Shown piece after piece: positions 25,555 through 37,259 of a stretch of DNA of 64,000 nucleotides. The notes beneath the pieces are model-generated. The model saw nothing but the letters and a program-made list of their open reading frames with translations, was not told where the DNA came from and made no database searches. The DNA is from Caenorhabditis elegans. Its lineage: Eukaryota > Nematoda > Chromadorea > Rhabditida > Rhabditidae. The position numbers and the translations under genes were made by a program. The number at the start of each line of letters is the position of its first letter. The stretch's first letter is position 1. The DNA lies in assembly GCF_000002985.6 (NCBI RefSeq), contig NC_003284.9, positions 13,640,001-13,704,000 of the forward strand. Reading direction: 5' to 3'.

Positions 25555-25673
25555 GCACGGATGGCCGAGTGGTCTAAGGCGCCAGACTCAAGCGATTGCT
25601 TGCCTCAAGTACGAGGTCTCCTGGGTGTTCTGGTACTCGTATGGGTGCGTGGGTTCGAATCCCACTTCGTGCA
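25555..25673 (+). tRNA. tRNA-Leu (anticodon CAA) with 35-nt intron
   Basis: Acceptor GCACGGA pairs with TTCGTGC, discriminator A. The anticodon stem CCAGA/TCTGG is interrupted after CTCAAG: the CAA anticodon plus G37, then an intron at 25593-25627, then T38. This is the usual nuclear tRNA intron position. A long class II variable arm follows, then the T arm GTGGG/CCCAC with TTCGAAT. The intron contains a second CTCAAG that could pair or mimic the anticodon region. tRNA-Leu(CAA) is one of the few worm isoacceptors that carries an intron. Confidence 0.95.
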
Positions 25674-26113
25674 GATATTTTTGCAGTTTTGGTGGAACGG
25701 TCAGGAATTTGGTCAGGAACGTTAGTTGACAGAAACAACAAGTTAAAACTGTTTTCTTGTTTTATAGAGTTTGAAATAATCATGTTAGAATAACCATAAC
25801 ATTTTATTTGCTTTTTTCGGATTCTTAATTTAGCATGTTCCTCAATAAAACAAAGCAATAATAAAAACCGCCAAAATTTCATTTCAGTTGGGGGTTCTAT
25901 CTGTAACATAACATTATAATCATACAGCTTTGTATTTTCAGCTCATTATTTTTCAATAAATGCATTTTGTTTCATTAAAAAATCAAATAATCATAACTAT
26001 TGTTGTTATTACAAAATATGCTAAAAGCTGGAATGTACAACACTTTTTAATGAGATCAAAATGGCACAGAACATTTTCAATTTACAGGACAATACATTTT
26101 TGATTCGAAGCAG

Positions 26114-28698
26114 TTATTGGTGATATCGTGATCGAGAAGTGGATCTTGCTCTCTGAAATGTTTCAACCATTTGGCAAAGGAAAAATTGTGAACAACCTAC
26201 CAAACTATGCGTTTGTGCAATGATTCTATTGGCCTTTCTATCAACATTGGCAATTCTTTGATGAATTCGGTTTTGGTAAGATTGGGATTTTCGAATATTT
26301 CTGAAAATTGGGATTTTTTTGTTTTGAGATAATTGTTCTCAAAAAACATACTTCATTGTCATCTCCTTCATATCTTCCTCATAAAAAGCTTTGACTGCCG
26401 TTGAATCAGCAAAGAGCTCTCTGCTAACACTTTCTACACTCCTTTGTCCACTGGCCACTGCTCTAGCTGCGAGCTAAAAATAATTGTCTTCGATTTGAAA
26501 AAAAAAAAAAAAAAACGTATCCAAAGACTTTTCAAGAAGTGCACTCACTCGTTTTCGATGCTCGATTTCTGCTCGTTTCTCAGACGCAGCTCGAATAATG
26601 CTTTGCCGGGCTTCGACGCGTTCGATGAATTCTGGGCGATTTCGTTCGAGATGAATTCGTGGCGGGCACGCTCGAGCCCACTGATCATCCTTCATTGGGG
26701 AAATGTTGAGATGCTCGATTGCTGCTTCACTGCGTGTGCGGTGGTATTCTAAAGTTAAGAATTAACTTGAAACTGTGTATGATTTTTCTGATATCACTGG
26801 TATCACTGCTGATATCACTGACATTCATTCTCCATAAGGTGTAACAAATATTTTAATTTTTTGCCCTACACCTTATTTGAGGTCTCACTTTCCAAAATAA
26901 CCAGTCAAATCAATATTCAATCTCAAGTTTGCCAATTACGCCACTTACGGTTAACTTCAGGCTGCTCCTCATTACGATCTTCATTATTACTTTCTTCATC
27001 CACAAATAGCCTTCGTCTAGACTGTGATCTTCTAGAATTGTTAGCTGTTAATTGTCTTGGAAGTGTTTGTGATTGGTATCTTGCTGGACGCGAACGAGTT
27101 CCAATCGGCTCAGATTGAGGCACTCGGATCGTTGGAGGAAGTCTGGACCGGTGATTTGAAGAGGTTCCGGGCTGAAAATAAATTATTAAATAAATATAGG
27201 AGTAAGTCTGTTCAATTTTACAAAAACGTAGTCTAACTGTACGATTGTATAACATCTAAAAATCAAAAAGCTTAGTTTATGCAGGAACAGCAAAACAAAT
27301 TATTTATGCAACTTGTCTAATTATTCCCATTTTGCCTGAACTTTATAAGTTTGCTTTTTATGTTGTAAAACTAACGGTCACTTGTGCTGCTGGGGATACG
27401 TTGCTGGAGCTTGTCCTATTTGTGACTGGCCTCACGTTTCTCGTCATATTTGGTGTTCCAGTAGGTGTTCTGTTTCCTGATGCAGCTCTAGTAGATGTTC
27501 TAGCAGACCTTGGCGTTGTTAGTTGTTGCAAAATATTTCTGACGACTGGAGTTGAGGTACTACTACTTGTGCTCGTACTGCCACTGGATGCCATATCTCG
27601 TTTGGTGGGCGTTACTCTCTGGACGCGTGTGCTGCTTTTTGTGACGCTACTCGCTGTTGACCCATTTCCATGTTGAGATTCAGAAGAATCCATTTCACTT
27701 GTTCTGAAAAAAAAACAATATTTTTTGAGAGACATTCTTGTTCACTACATACGAGTTGAGAGATTTCTTGAGAACTTGAATATATTGTGCCTGTTTTTCA
27801 ACAGTTTTTCGAAGCTCCTGAACTTCCAACTTTAATTCTCTGCAGGTGCGACATGAAATGTGTAAGCTTTGCGTTGAATTGCACAAATCTGAAAATACTC
27901 TAACTAAGCCGTGTTTCACTTTTGGAGAGCCTACTTCTGTTTTCATCCTGCTCAGTATCCACAACAATAGTAGTGACATTTGGTTCTTCCGGACCTCTGC
28001 AATTATTATGTCAGTGTTGTATGTGCATAAATCAACGGAAAAGTAAAAATGAAAAAAAAAAGTAAAAAAAGTAACCTATGAGATCGAGGAGTTTTCAACG
28101 GAGTAGATGTGGATGGTAGGGGTCCAATACGTTGTTCAGTGGTTTTGTAGGAGCTCCTGAAATTATAATTAAAATTGACAATGAAGTATTTAAAAAATCA
28201 CCTTAACTTTTTATACTGTTTAGCTTACGTTTGAGAACATATTATTTTAGCATGTTTAGATAATTTTCGTTACTCGACACATTTTTAGAAGTTAATTTTT
28301 AAACGAAAACGTGATGTATATTTTTGAATTCTCCGACTGACATGGCCTGGAAAATATCGATTATGTGCCGAAAACGTATAGTTTGAAATTGATTTTCTAA
28401 AAACGTCGTTCAATTTATTTAGTAAAAATAAGATTATAAAACATGAATTTCATTTTGATGGCGATTCGAAGGAAATAAGAGCTGTGACACGAGCTCAACC
28501 AAAATAAAGTTAAAAGTTACATGGAAAAATTATAATTATTGTCATATTGTATGCGTTTGATGTGTTTTTATTTTTTATTTTTTGTAAACTTTTTATTTTA
28601 GAAAACGTTTAGAATATTATCATTCTGAAATATAAAACAATTCTAAAAGTTAATAAACTTAAAACATACCAAAGTGTCATTGAGTCATTTGGATTCAT
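26114..28698 (-). CDS. ALMS-motif-like protein, probably centrosomal
   Basis: Exons (minus): 28670-28698, 28076-28156, 27935-27996, 27753-27888, 27376-27703, 26949-27171, 26549-26748, 26352-26473, 26201-26300, 26114-26152. They give 439 aa with every junction in frame. Residues 68-101 (CRTCRELKLEVQELRKTVEK) form a short coiled coil. Residues 104-260 are Ser/Thr/Pro/Arg-rich and disordered, with repeated TPR and RTP words that look like proline-directed kinase sites. The C-terminal 130 residues start RIHLERNRPEFIERVEARQS and continue as basic helices to the end. The RPEFIERxxxRQ signature resembles the ALMS motif at the C-terminus of ALMS1 and CEP295, which targets centrosomes. That link is from memory of the motif. 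The start is uncertain: the frame stays open about 30 codons upstream without another ATG. Confidence 0.8.
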
Positions 28699-31600
28699 AT
28701 TTGATCCGTAAGCCGAGTCAACTGAACTGGTATCCGGGAAGTGAATTGAGATAGAAAAGGACGACAGGTGCGGTGCACTGGAAGGCGGTCTTGTGTCCTT
28801 GGTCCGAGCAGACGCTACCTATTAGCTCCTAAATACGTAATAGACTGTGTGAAACCGAGAGAGCACGGAGAAAATGAAATGAGGCAAGGAATACCAACAA
28901 ACCAATTAGAACAGTGTCCTAATGCTAGGCTTGGATTTGAAATGGATAAAGGAAGAAGGTAAATGTGCAAAACAAGAACCGGCAAAACAAATTTGAAACC
29001 TGACAATTCAATAATGAATTCAATAATGTATACGACAATATTAATAGGTTTTTACAAGTTAAGGACCCTTTACGGCTAGCTAAAGAAAAACACACTCCAA
29101 AAACTTTGTCAACAAAGGAAATCCGGTGTGGATTTTGTTGATTTCAAAGTTCCCGATTCAGAGAAAAATTTTTGAAATTGAATACGGGATTGAAAAAAAA
29201 ACAATTTTTCTTGAAAATATCAATAGCATATGAAACAAGAACGACCAAATTTAAACGCATCTAGTGCAAATATTCAGTCTTGATTTTGTGGAAAAATATC
29301 AAACTTGACTGTATCGTTAACAAGGTATGTTAGACTTTTTTTTTAAAATTACCTAGAAACTTACTAATTGACACAAAAGAAAAATCTTGTCAAATTTTAA
29401 ATATATATTATTTTTCAGTAATATCATTTCTAACTCTTGCATAATGTTTTTTTTTGAAACCCTTTTCAAAAAATATTTCTAACTAACGCTATCCTTCTTT
29501 TCTCAAACAAAAGGCACTAGATTTACTATTCTCGTTTCGTGTTCAACGGAAAACATATTTTCAAGTATTATTTAAACAACGTTGAACTATGAAACTAGTT
29601 CAATTTTGACACAAAACACAAAAAAAATCAATAAATATCACAGTGAAGACAAGAAATATCTAGTGTGAGATAAGAAACTTGTTTTGTAACAAAAAAGTTT
29701 ATTCCCCTTCTAAAATTTTATTAATAACCAAAAAACTTAATTGTGCTCTTTGGAGCCGACCCTATTTAAATGCACAACTCTGCCGCTGCCAAGGTCCGCA
29801 AACACACCACATGAGAATTGCGTACTATTCATTCAAATACGCCCTCCCTCCTTCTTTCTACTATCTCTTTTCACTGTTCACCTTTGTTTACCCTTTTTCG
29901 CCACGTTTGCTCTGCGCCCCTTGTCGCACTGACCATTTCGCTTGTTTTTCGACATTTTATCGATTTTTTGCGTAATGTTATTAGTGGCATTCTTGGAGTT
30001 CTTTTGGTGATAAGAAAATTGACGATCTCTAGGCCTGTTAGATTTGAACTGTACGTTGTGGAAATAAAAAAGTTCTGCTCCGGTAGGCAAAAACATGTTT
30101 CTTCAAAAAAATAGTTATTGTTTGTATATTCAAAACATTGGAAATTTCAAAAACCCGTTGTAAAATTTGAATAATCAGGGAACCATTTAGGAAATTAATG
30201 AAACTCCCGGAACGTTTCTTAGAATTTTAAATTTGCGATTTCTTTTTTTTTCAAGCCTGAAAGTCATTATTCAAAATGTAGAATGAGAACTTGAATTTTA
30301 TTTTTTTTACGTTCTAAACACTTTTTCTTTATGATTTTCTATCAGTTTTTCTTCTTAAAAAATTGTATAATTGTATGAAATTGTTCTTCATATTGGCACT
30401 GCCCCTGCCCAATTCGCAAAACAAGTCAAATTTGACAAATGAAAGGTACGACTCCGAAAAATGTGTCATTTTGCTCCATGTTTCTGTTAGACTTGTTGAC
30501 ACTTATTTATTATTTTTTTGAAAAAAAAAATATCCGACACCTTCAGTATTACACCGAATCAACTCTAACAAATTTCTATTGTATGCCTTGTTAATAACCA
30601 TAAAAAATGGACATATCTACTGGAAACATCTGATTTTGCCGAACGGAAATCTTTGATAAAGTTGAACTTCATACTTGTTGTTTTTTCTTTTGAAATCTCT
30701 CTTTTTTCTTCTGAAAACGTCTGTCTCAACTTTTTCAAACAAAAAGTGAAGTTCGCCAAGAACATTTCACTTTTAATCTTTTCTTAACTACTCATTGAAC
30801 AGATGATCGCTGAATACATGTTGTTTGGTTATTGAAAACAACGCCCCTCTTCTCCACTTGAATTATTTCACAATTGACAGGTTTAGTTCCGCGATCTTTT
30901 GAACCTATTGAATAAGTCCGAGATGGTTAGACATTTCATAACTTTTTTCATTTTTTTTCATTTAACATTTCTGCAACCCACATGTGTTGGTTGATGGGTT
31001 TGGTGGTTGCAATGCATAAAATATGCCGAAATCTTCCTCCCACTGGCTATCTAGTTTGTCCTCTTCATCATACTTTTGCCATCTTCTGATGAATTACATC
31101 GCTCTTCAACTTCCGACATGTTCGTTTTGCCCTTTTCCCCCTGACGATGAACCCATCATTTCTCCCCACTCTCTCTTTTTTTGCTTGAGATGACAACAGC
31201 TGTTTCTGCTGGGCGCATGCGATGAATGTATTGAAATATATCAAATACATAGTGGACCATTTCTTTCAATTCACCGCACCGCAATTCATTTTTCATTCCT
31301 CCTCTTTTTCGATTTGATTCCTTCTTTTTTAACCTTTCGTCTCTTTTGACTTAAGATTAATGAGCTTTAATTTTTGCAATTGGAACTAGGATTTTATTAA
31401 CAAATTCCGGTATTTCTTTCTCGTCAATACTTTTTTAATTTTCAAATATTAAAACTTAGAAAAACAAGTTTCACATTACTATGTATAATTATATGATGAT
31501 AAAATAGTATAGTGGAAACATAAAAAGTCAAAAATGGCAATTACCCAGTTTTCTCCTATAAAAAATTTCTCAAAAGCCCAACTTTTTTCTTCCTCTTTTC

Positions 31601-34600
31601 TGGCAAATGCTGACTGTAAATTTGAAAAACTAAAATATCGTAAAGTGTCTTACTTGGATAATTTGTTTTTTGCACATTTTTTAAGTTAAACTATTTCATG
31701 ATTGAGGCTTGATTGGGCTTAAGCTGGAGCTTAATCTTTCTAATAAAATTGAGTTTGCATTTAAAATTGTAGTCTTGCACTCAAAATTACATAATCAACA
31801 ATGCGATATTTGTGCTTTCGGTTAGCCATTTTTCAGAATTACAGTAGTTGAGTATTAAAATGACCCCAGAGCTATTTTTTCAACCAGCATTTCTATTCTA
31901 CTTTTGACAAGACAACATTTTTAATTTTTAAAAATTCCTAGGATTTAATAAATTGTAAACAGCATTATTTTGGTGTCCCCTAATTTTTTACAGTCTCAAA
32001 AAACAATTTTTACGTCGTCAATAAATTGAGATTATGTGTCTAAGCGTAGATGATGAAAGTTAAAAAATGTATTTTTCCTTGCCGCCACCTGTTTTCAACT
32101 GAAAATATGCAGCTGTCAAAATTTTTTCCATATACAAGTAATAACATTTTTCATTTCCAAAGGATTGCCCCATTGAACCTAGCACTAGATTAAGGGCAAG
32201 GGTAGAAAGGCCACAGGACGAAACATGCTTCTTCGTTTGTTTTATGGATAATCGTTAAGTTTTCCACGACCAAACACATTGCCAGTCCTAACTTTTTTGT
32301 GTTTTTCTGCTCTTTTGTCGTAGTGGCAAAAAATCAGATTTTTTGCTTTTTGTTCTATGTTTGTATGGGAAAAGTTGCAAAAAACATTTTACTGAAAGTG
32401 TATATACCTTAATGAACAAAAAATATGCGAACTAGAATACTGATATATACAGATTGAACATTCTAAGGTAAATGCTATTTTTTTCATTGGGAGTTTTATT
32501 CATCACATTTCTGAGAATGTAAGCAAAAATCCGAGATCTGTCCAATTAAAATTTTTTATTGGCTGTGGTACGGTGCTAATTTTTTGCATACTAGTATAGT
32601 TTTCCAGATGAGAATTTCCTGTTCAGTTTTCACGCCATTTCCATCCTAACGTACAGTTTTGAAGCGATTGATAGATTATTCAAATAGTAGTATTTGGGCA
32701 TGTGTTGCCGCAATGCCATCTTCCATCATGTTCAACAATTGTGGTAGTCAAAGGAAGACGCAGACGACGTATTGCGTCGAAATGATGATCGAGTTGATAT
32801 CAGTTGTATTTCCTCTTATTATACCCGCCGTGTCCCTTTCCTCCACCCACACTCTCTCTCTCTACTTTTACGACTGTACTTTTCGGTTTGATGCCGGCAC
32901 TGATACGTTTGACGCAGGGACGAGTACCTAGTCAACTTGATCCGTTTAATTCTTATTTGTTGTGAGAGAGAGTTTTTTTTGTTGTTTGAGTTGTCCTGTT
33001 CTTTTTTGTTCGGTAAAGTGGATGTGATGCGCTGATTTTTGTTGTTGTGGTTGTCATTTCCAAAGGTTTTTGTTCTCTCGGAACTTTGTGAGACTCATTT
33101 TTCACAGCTGTTCGGTTATGTGAACTGACCTGCAAAACGGAAGTCGCTTTTTTTTTAAGATGTCGCAAAAATTTCACTACACAGCTGGCGGTAACTCTTA
33201 AAGCTTTTCAATATTTTTTTACTAATGTTAATCAAATAATATGTCCCTAGTAGTAAACATTTTTGTTTAACTGGAGTAAACTGTCCTGAAAAAATACTTG
33301 GCCAATTGCCAATTTTTGATTTGAGCAAAAATTTCAATTTTTAAGTCACTTAGTTTTATTTTTACAATCAAAAGTGAATAGGTATTTAAAAGTTTCACGA
33401 CCACTACTTATTTATAACTTCCTCTCTAATAAAACTTTTGAATTTATACAAGTGAGCCATATATTTTTAGTATTGCGGGCAGTTGATGGCTGTTATAACT
33501 GGTCCATGTTGATTTTCCAGTATTTTTTATACTTTAAACGTACCACGAGTCATGATGTTTTATCAAAAATTTAGCATGGTTTATCAGCTTAATAATTTAT
33601 TTCCCTAACCATGCACATATCGCTTAACGCCGAGTCTAATTATTTACCTAATTTCTGTCAAATTCGCCCTCTCCGCAGCACTTGCGTGCACTTTTTCTTG
33701 TCATTATTTCACGTTTGTTCCACTCTCTGCCAATAATTCCAGTCGTTTACCGGCTTTGCACCTGTTACTCACCTTTCCTCTTTACTTCTCCTCCTCTCTA
33801 CCCCCACCACCCACCGTTCGACTAATTCCTTGTTATGTACCGTACAACATTATAGTCAATCGGTTGACGGCATCGTTTAACGTGCTAGACACTGAGTATT
33901 AGTACCAGCAGCTACTTTATGCAATTCCCTTGTCGTCTTCATCTATGCTTTTGCCTCTTCTAAAACAGCATTAAAATCCGGTTTCTTGAGTGAGAAGTGG
34001 AAGGAGACAAAGAGAAATAGACAAGGCGATCTTTTACATTAAGCGTTCCTCTTTTCCAACTCCCGTTCACTTTTTCCTCAAACTTCTCGTTCAGTCAAAT
34101 AAAAAAAAACGTTTTCACTTCCTTCGAATTATGGAATTATAGAATCAAAAGCTTTCGGGACAAGTGCACTTTTTTTTTGAAGAAAATGCGGGATCTCGAC
34201 ATAATTGTGGGTGGAATGGAAATAATTATATTTAGTGGACATTGGTGGAAACTCATTGAACCGAACACAGTGTTCGCATGTGTGTATGACCTTTTCGCTG
34301 TTCATTTTGCGGAACAAGGCGATGACATGCATGTTATCTCTTTTTGTAACGTGTGGGAAACTGTGGCTAACAATGTGTAAAAACATATCAACACCGGTGC
34401 GTATCCTGTTTTTGAAGTGTTGTTCTTTCAACTATTATACAGAATTTGCCGAATTATTTAACATTATCAGCCGAATATATATGTTATTATAATGACTTTG
34501 ATGAGTAATATTATTCAAAAGTCTATACGCTGTCATAACTTTGAAAATTTCCCATTGAAGTGTCATTGCCAATAACTTTTTTCAACCGTTCTTTTCAATA

Positions 34601-37204
34601 TTCCAGATTTTTTAATCTTTCAAGTTAGGAGTATTACGCTGAGATAACATTTCCTATTGCAATTTAAAATAATTGTTCGGAGCCCGTTCATAAGAATTCA
34701 ACTTCCTTCAAAGTTTTATTATGAACACTTATATTATTTACCATTGGAGGTCAAAATTGAAACATAAGTGTATAAAACAGAAATCTCCACGCATCTATCA
34801 ACAGCAAAGAATTTTGTATTAAATTGTTTTGCACTGACCACGTTTTCTCACTGTGAAAGTTATATGATAAGCTCAAAACGTAGTGCAAAATACCGGTTTG
34901 AACCTGAAAGCAATTTACATAATTAAGTTTGCTTGTTTTATTATAATTCCAGAATGTACATTTAAAAGCCGCATGTTAAAAATAAGCTCCACATACCATA
35001 ATTTAACTAATTGTATGACCGCTCTATATATATTTTATTCACTTTTCTCCTAATTAATTTCAAGATTTTAGTGATATGATTTGCCTATTGCGGAATCATT
35101 TTTCACATGCCGCCAAAAAGCTTGAGATTATTTTTTATGCAAAAGTTATTTCCAATTTTTCCGAAATTTTACTCAATATGTCATTTGTTGCAAGAGAAAA
35201 CTAGTAAATTAAACACAGAAATGTGTCAAAATTTAGTATTTCCTGAAAGTTTTCTATTACTTGAAATTGCAAAGATTTTTGGTAATTGGTATTTTAGAAA
35301 ATTCTCCCACATTTTAAAACTCTTCTTGGTTTTGACCCAGTCAAAGTTTCGTTCCAAGTTTTACAAACTTCTCGGGATGCCCAACCATCCCTATCTCATA
35401 CGGTCAATCGACCTCCCCCTCTCTCTTTGCCTCTCATCCTGCGTTCCTTTTTAATCTATGCTCCCTCTCCCTCCCACTACCTACTATCTATATACCTGTG
35501 TCCCGCGCGCGCACAGTTTCACATTCTCAATTTTTCTAACCACCTGCGTGTCTGCATATCCGCCACTGTCTCGCCGCACCAACACTGTCACAGTTGAGTT
35601 GAGTTTGAGTCGTCTTCCGACACCCAGTCAGTTTCGGTTCGACTTTGGCGGGCGGCGGGCGGCAATACCTATTTCTCTCTGCTACTGCCGTATAGTTTGC
35701 TTGCACTGCTCTCTCTCTCTCTCTCTCTCACCGCTTCTCTTTCTCCCTCTTCCACTCATTCCCGAGTCTCTTCCTTTTATTCCCGCTCGTCTTTTATGGA
35801 AAAGAAAGGTTGGAGTATATACAAAAGGTGTCCTGGCGTCTGTATTTCTGTCTCTCGTTCCGATCTTTTTTCATCCCCCCTCCTTCACTACTCTTGTGTG
35901 TGCGCGTACAGACGGGCCGTGGGCCGGTAGGGGGCCACTTGTTGAAAATACTGTTTTTGTCGGACGGAAAAGAAGGACACGATTGTGTAAGAGAGAGAGT
36001 GAGGTTTTTTTTGTCTCTGTTTGTATAAAATGCGGTCAAAAATTGAAGAGTATAATTATCAATTATTGATCGGATTATCTTAATTTAAAATTCTTCTAAA
36101 ATTCTTGCCCACTCAATTTTAGATAGCGCTCAGCACTAGACATCATATGCCCTTCTATGGTTTTTGTTTCAGAAACTATTTTCAATCCATGTAGCTTCTT
36201 GAAATCACTGTATTTCCTTGTAACTTTATTATTTATCACAGGGCTTGTCAACTTTGCCATTTTTCCTGAACTTGTTTGTACGAAGTAGGTGTAGGAAATC
36301 TTAAATTCGGCGGTCAAATTGATCAAACTTCATTGTATTCAAAGCGCTTAAAAAGAGTCATTCTTCATTTAAAATTAGAATAACAAACCTGTTGGAGTTT
36401 TTAGCATTGAATTTGTATTCGAATGTTATTGTTTTTACAGTTTTTTATACCAGGATTTTCTATATTCCAGGTTTTTCTATACAAATGACAAATCTTTTGA
36501 AAAAATAAGATTCAACAATTTTTAATCTAGAATGTTTCCTATTCTCTTCAAAGACACTGTTTTCCTTGTTACTCATTGCTTTCGGTTAGTCAGTATAAAC
36601 ACACATTTTCAGTCAAAATAAATTTTTCGGAAAAATGAAAAACTACAAATATTTACCCGCATTCCTGAAAAGCTCAAAACGTTTTATTTGCAATTTTTTG
36701 CTGTTTTATCCAGTTTCTAATATCTAGAAATGTGATCTCTCAATACTTATGCATTTTCCACTTGAATTACCCTTTTGACCTGCTTTCCCAAAACAACTCT
36801 CAAATTTTCAATGTATTTCATTTTATGACCGGCATTTTTTAATTCACATAAAATATGCATGAAACGGAGCTCTGAACCTATTTTGTACTTTAAGTGTTTT
36901 TTTTAAAGTACATGATTGAATCAGATAGCATTCATTTAGTTTCAAAAGCAACAAAAAAAATATTATTTACCGTCAAAGTTTATCATGCATTTTTACCACT
37001 GAATCACTTTCTCTTGCTTTCCCTCCTACACTTCTCCCGTTTTAGTGTAGCCATTTTTTTCCATTTTTTTCTTCTCGCATCTTACATATTTGTATGTGAA
37101 CAAACCGTCATGTGTTCGCGCTTTTTTTTACTGCACTTTCTCTATCCGTCAACATTGATAATCACAACATATGTTCAACCCCGATTTTTCCAGAGGTCGC
37201 GTTG
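28699..37204. other. 8.5-kb region without a supported gene
   Basis: Lies between the divergent ALMS-like and gck-4 genes. I see no spliced reading frame. Bases 35400-36000 differ from the rest: CT-rich, with GGCGGGCGGCGGGCGGC at 35648-35664 and a (CT)n run at 35709-35729. This may be a distal promoter or 5' UTR exon of gck-4. Bases 33640-33990 are also CT-rich. Long frames there (such as 35458-36069) are made of Ser/Leu/Pro from the CT bias. A fragment of the 9536 MITE family lies near 31770. Confidence 0.4.
35648..35729 (+). promoter_or_regulatory. GC-box-like block followed by (CT)n, possible distal promoter
   Basis: GGCGGGCGGCGGGCGGC is by far the most G+C-rich stretch in this AT-rich interval, and it is followed by a pure CT run of about 21 bases. 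CT-rich tracts are common at worm transcription start regions. The assignment to gck-4 (ATG 1.5 kb downstream) is an inference. Confidence 0.3.
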
Positions 37205-37212
37205 TATAAAAG
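37205..37212 (+). promoter_or_regulatory. TATA box upstream of the gck-4 start codon
   Basis: TATAAAAG lies 48 bases before the gck-4 ATG, just after a TTTTTCCAG acceptor (ends 37192). Initiation 25-30 bases downstream would leave a leader of about 20 bases. The two signals compete: a TATA-driven start or trans-splicing at 37193. Confidence 0.4.
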
Positions 37213-37259
37213 GAGGTGTGACTGCATTCGCCGTCGCTTCACCTTTCTTTTTAGCCACC

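Noticed and set aside
28815-29006. 63-codon minus frame ending at a good donor, considered as first exon of the ALMS-like gene
   Set aside because: The phase would fit a weak acceptor at about 28715, but the peptide looks random (many Cys, Phe, Ser) and the acceptor is poor.
35458-36069. 203-codon open frame on the plus strand
   Set aside because: Ser/Leu/Pro composition follows directly from the CT-rich island. There is no domain and it is not in frame with gck-4 exons.
36894-37259. Open frame continuing 122 codons upstream of the gck-4 ATG in the same frame
   Set aside because: Phe/Leu-rich sequence from T-rich DNA. It contains a TATA box and a splice acceptor, and SLK-type kinases start close to the kinase domain as in the shorter model.
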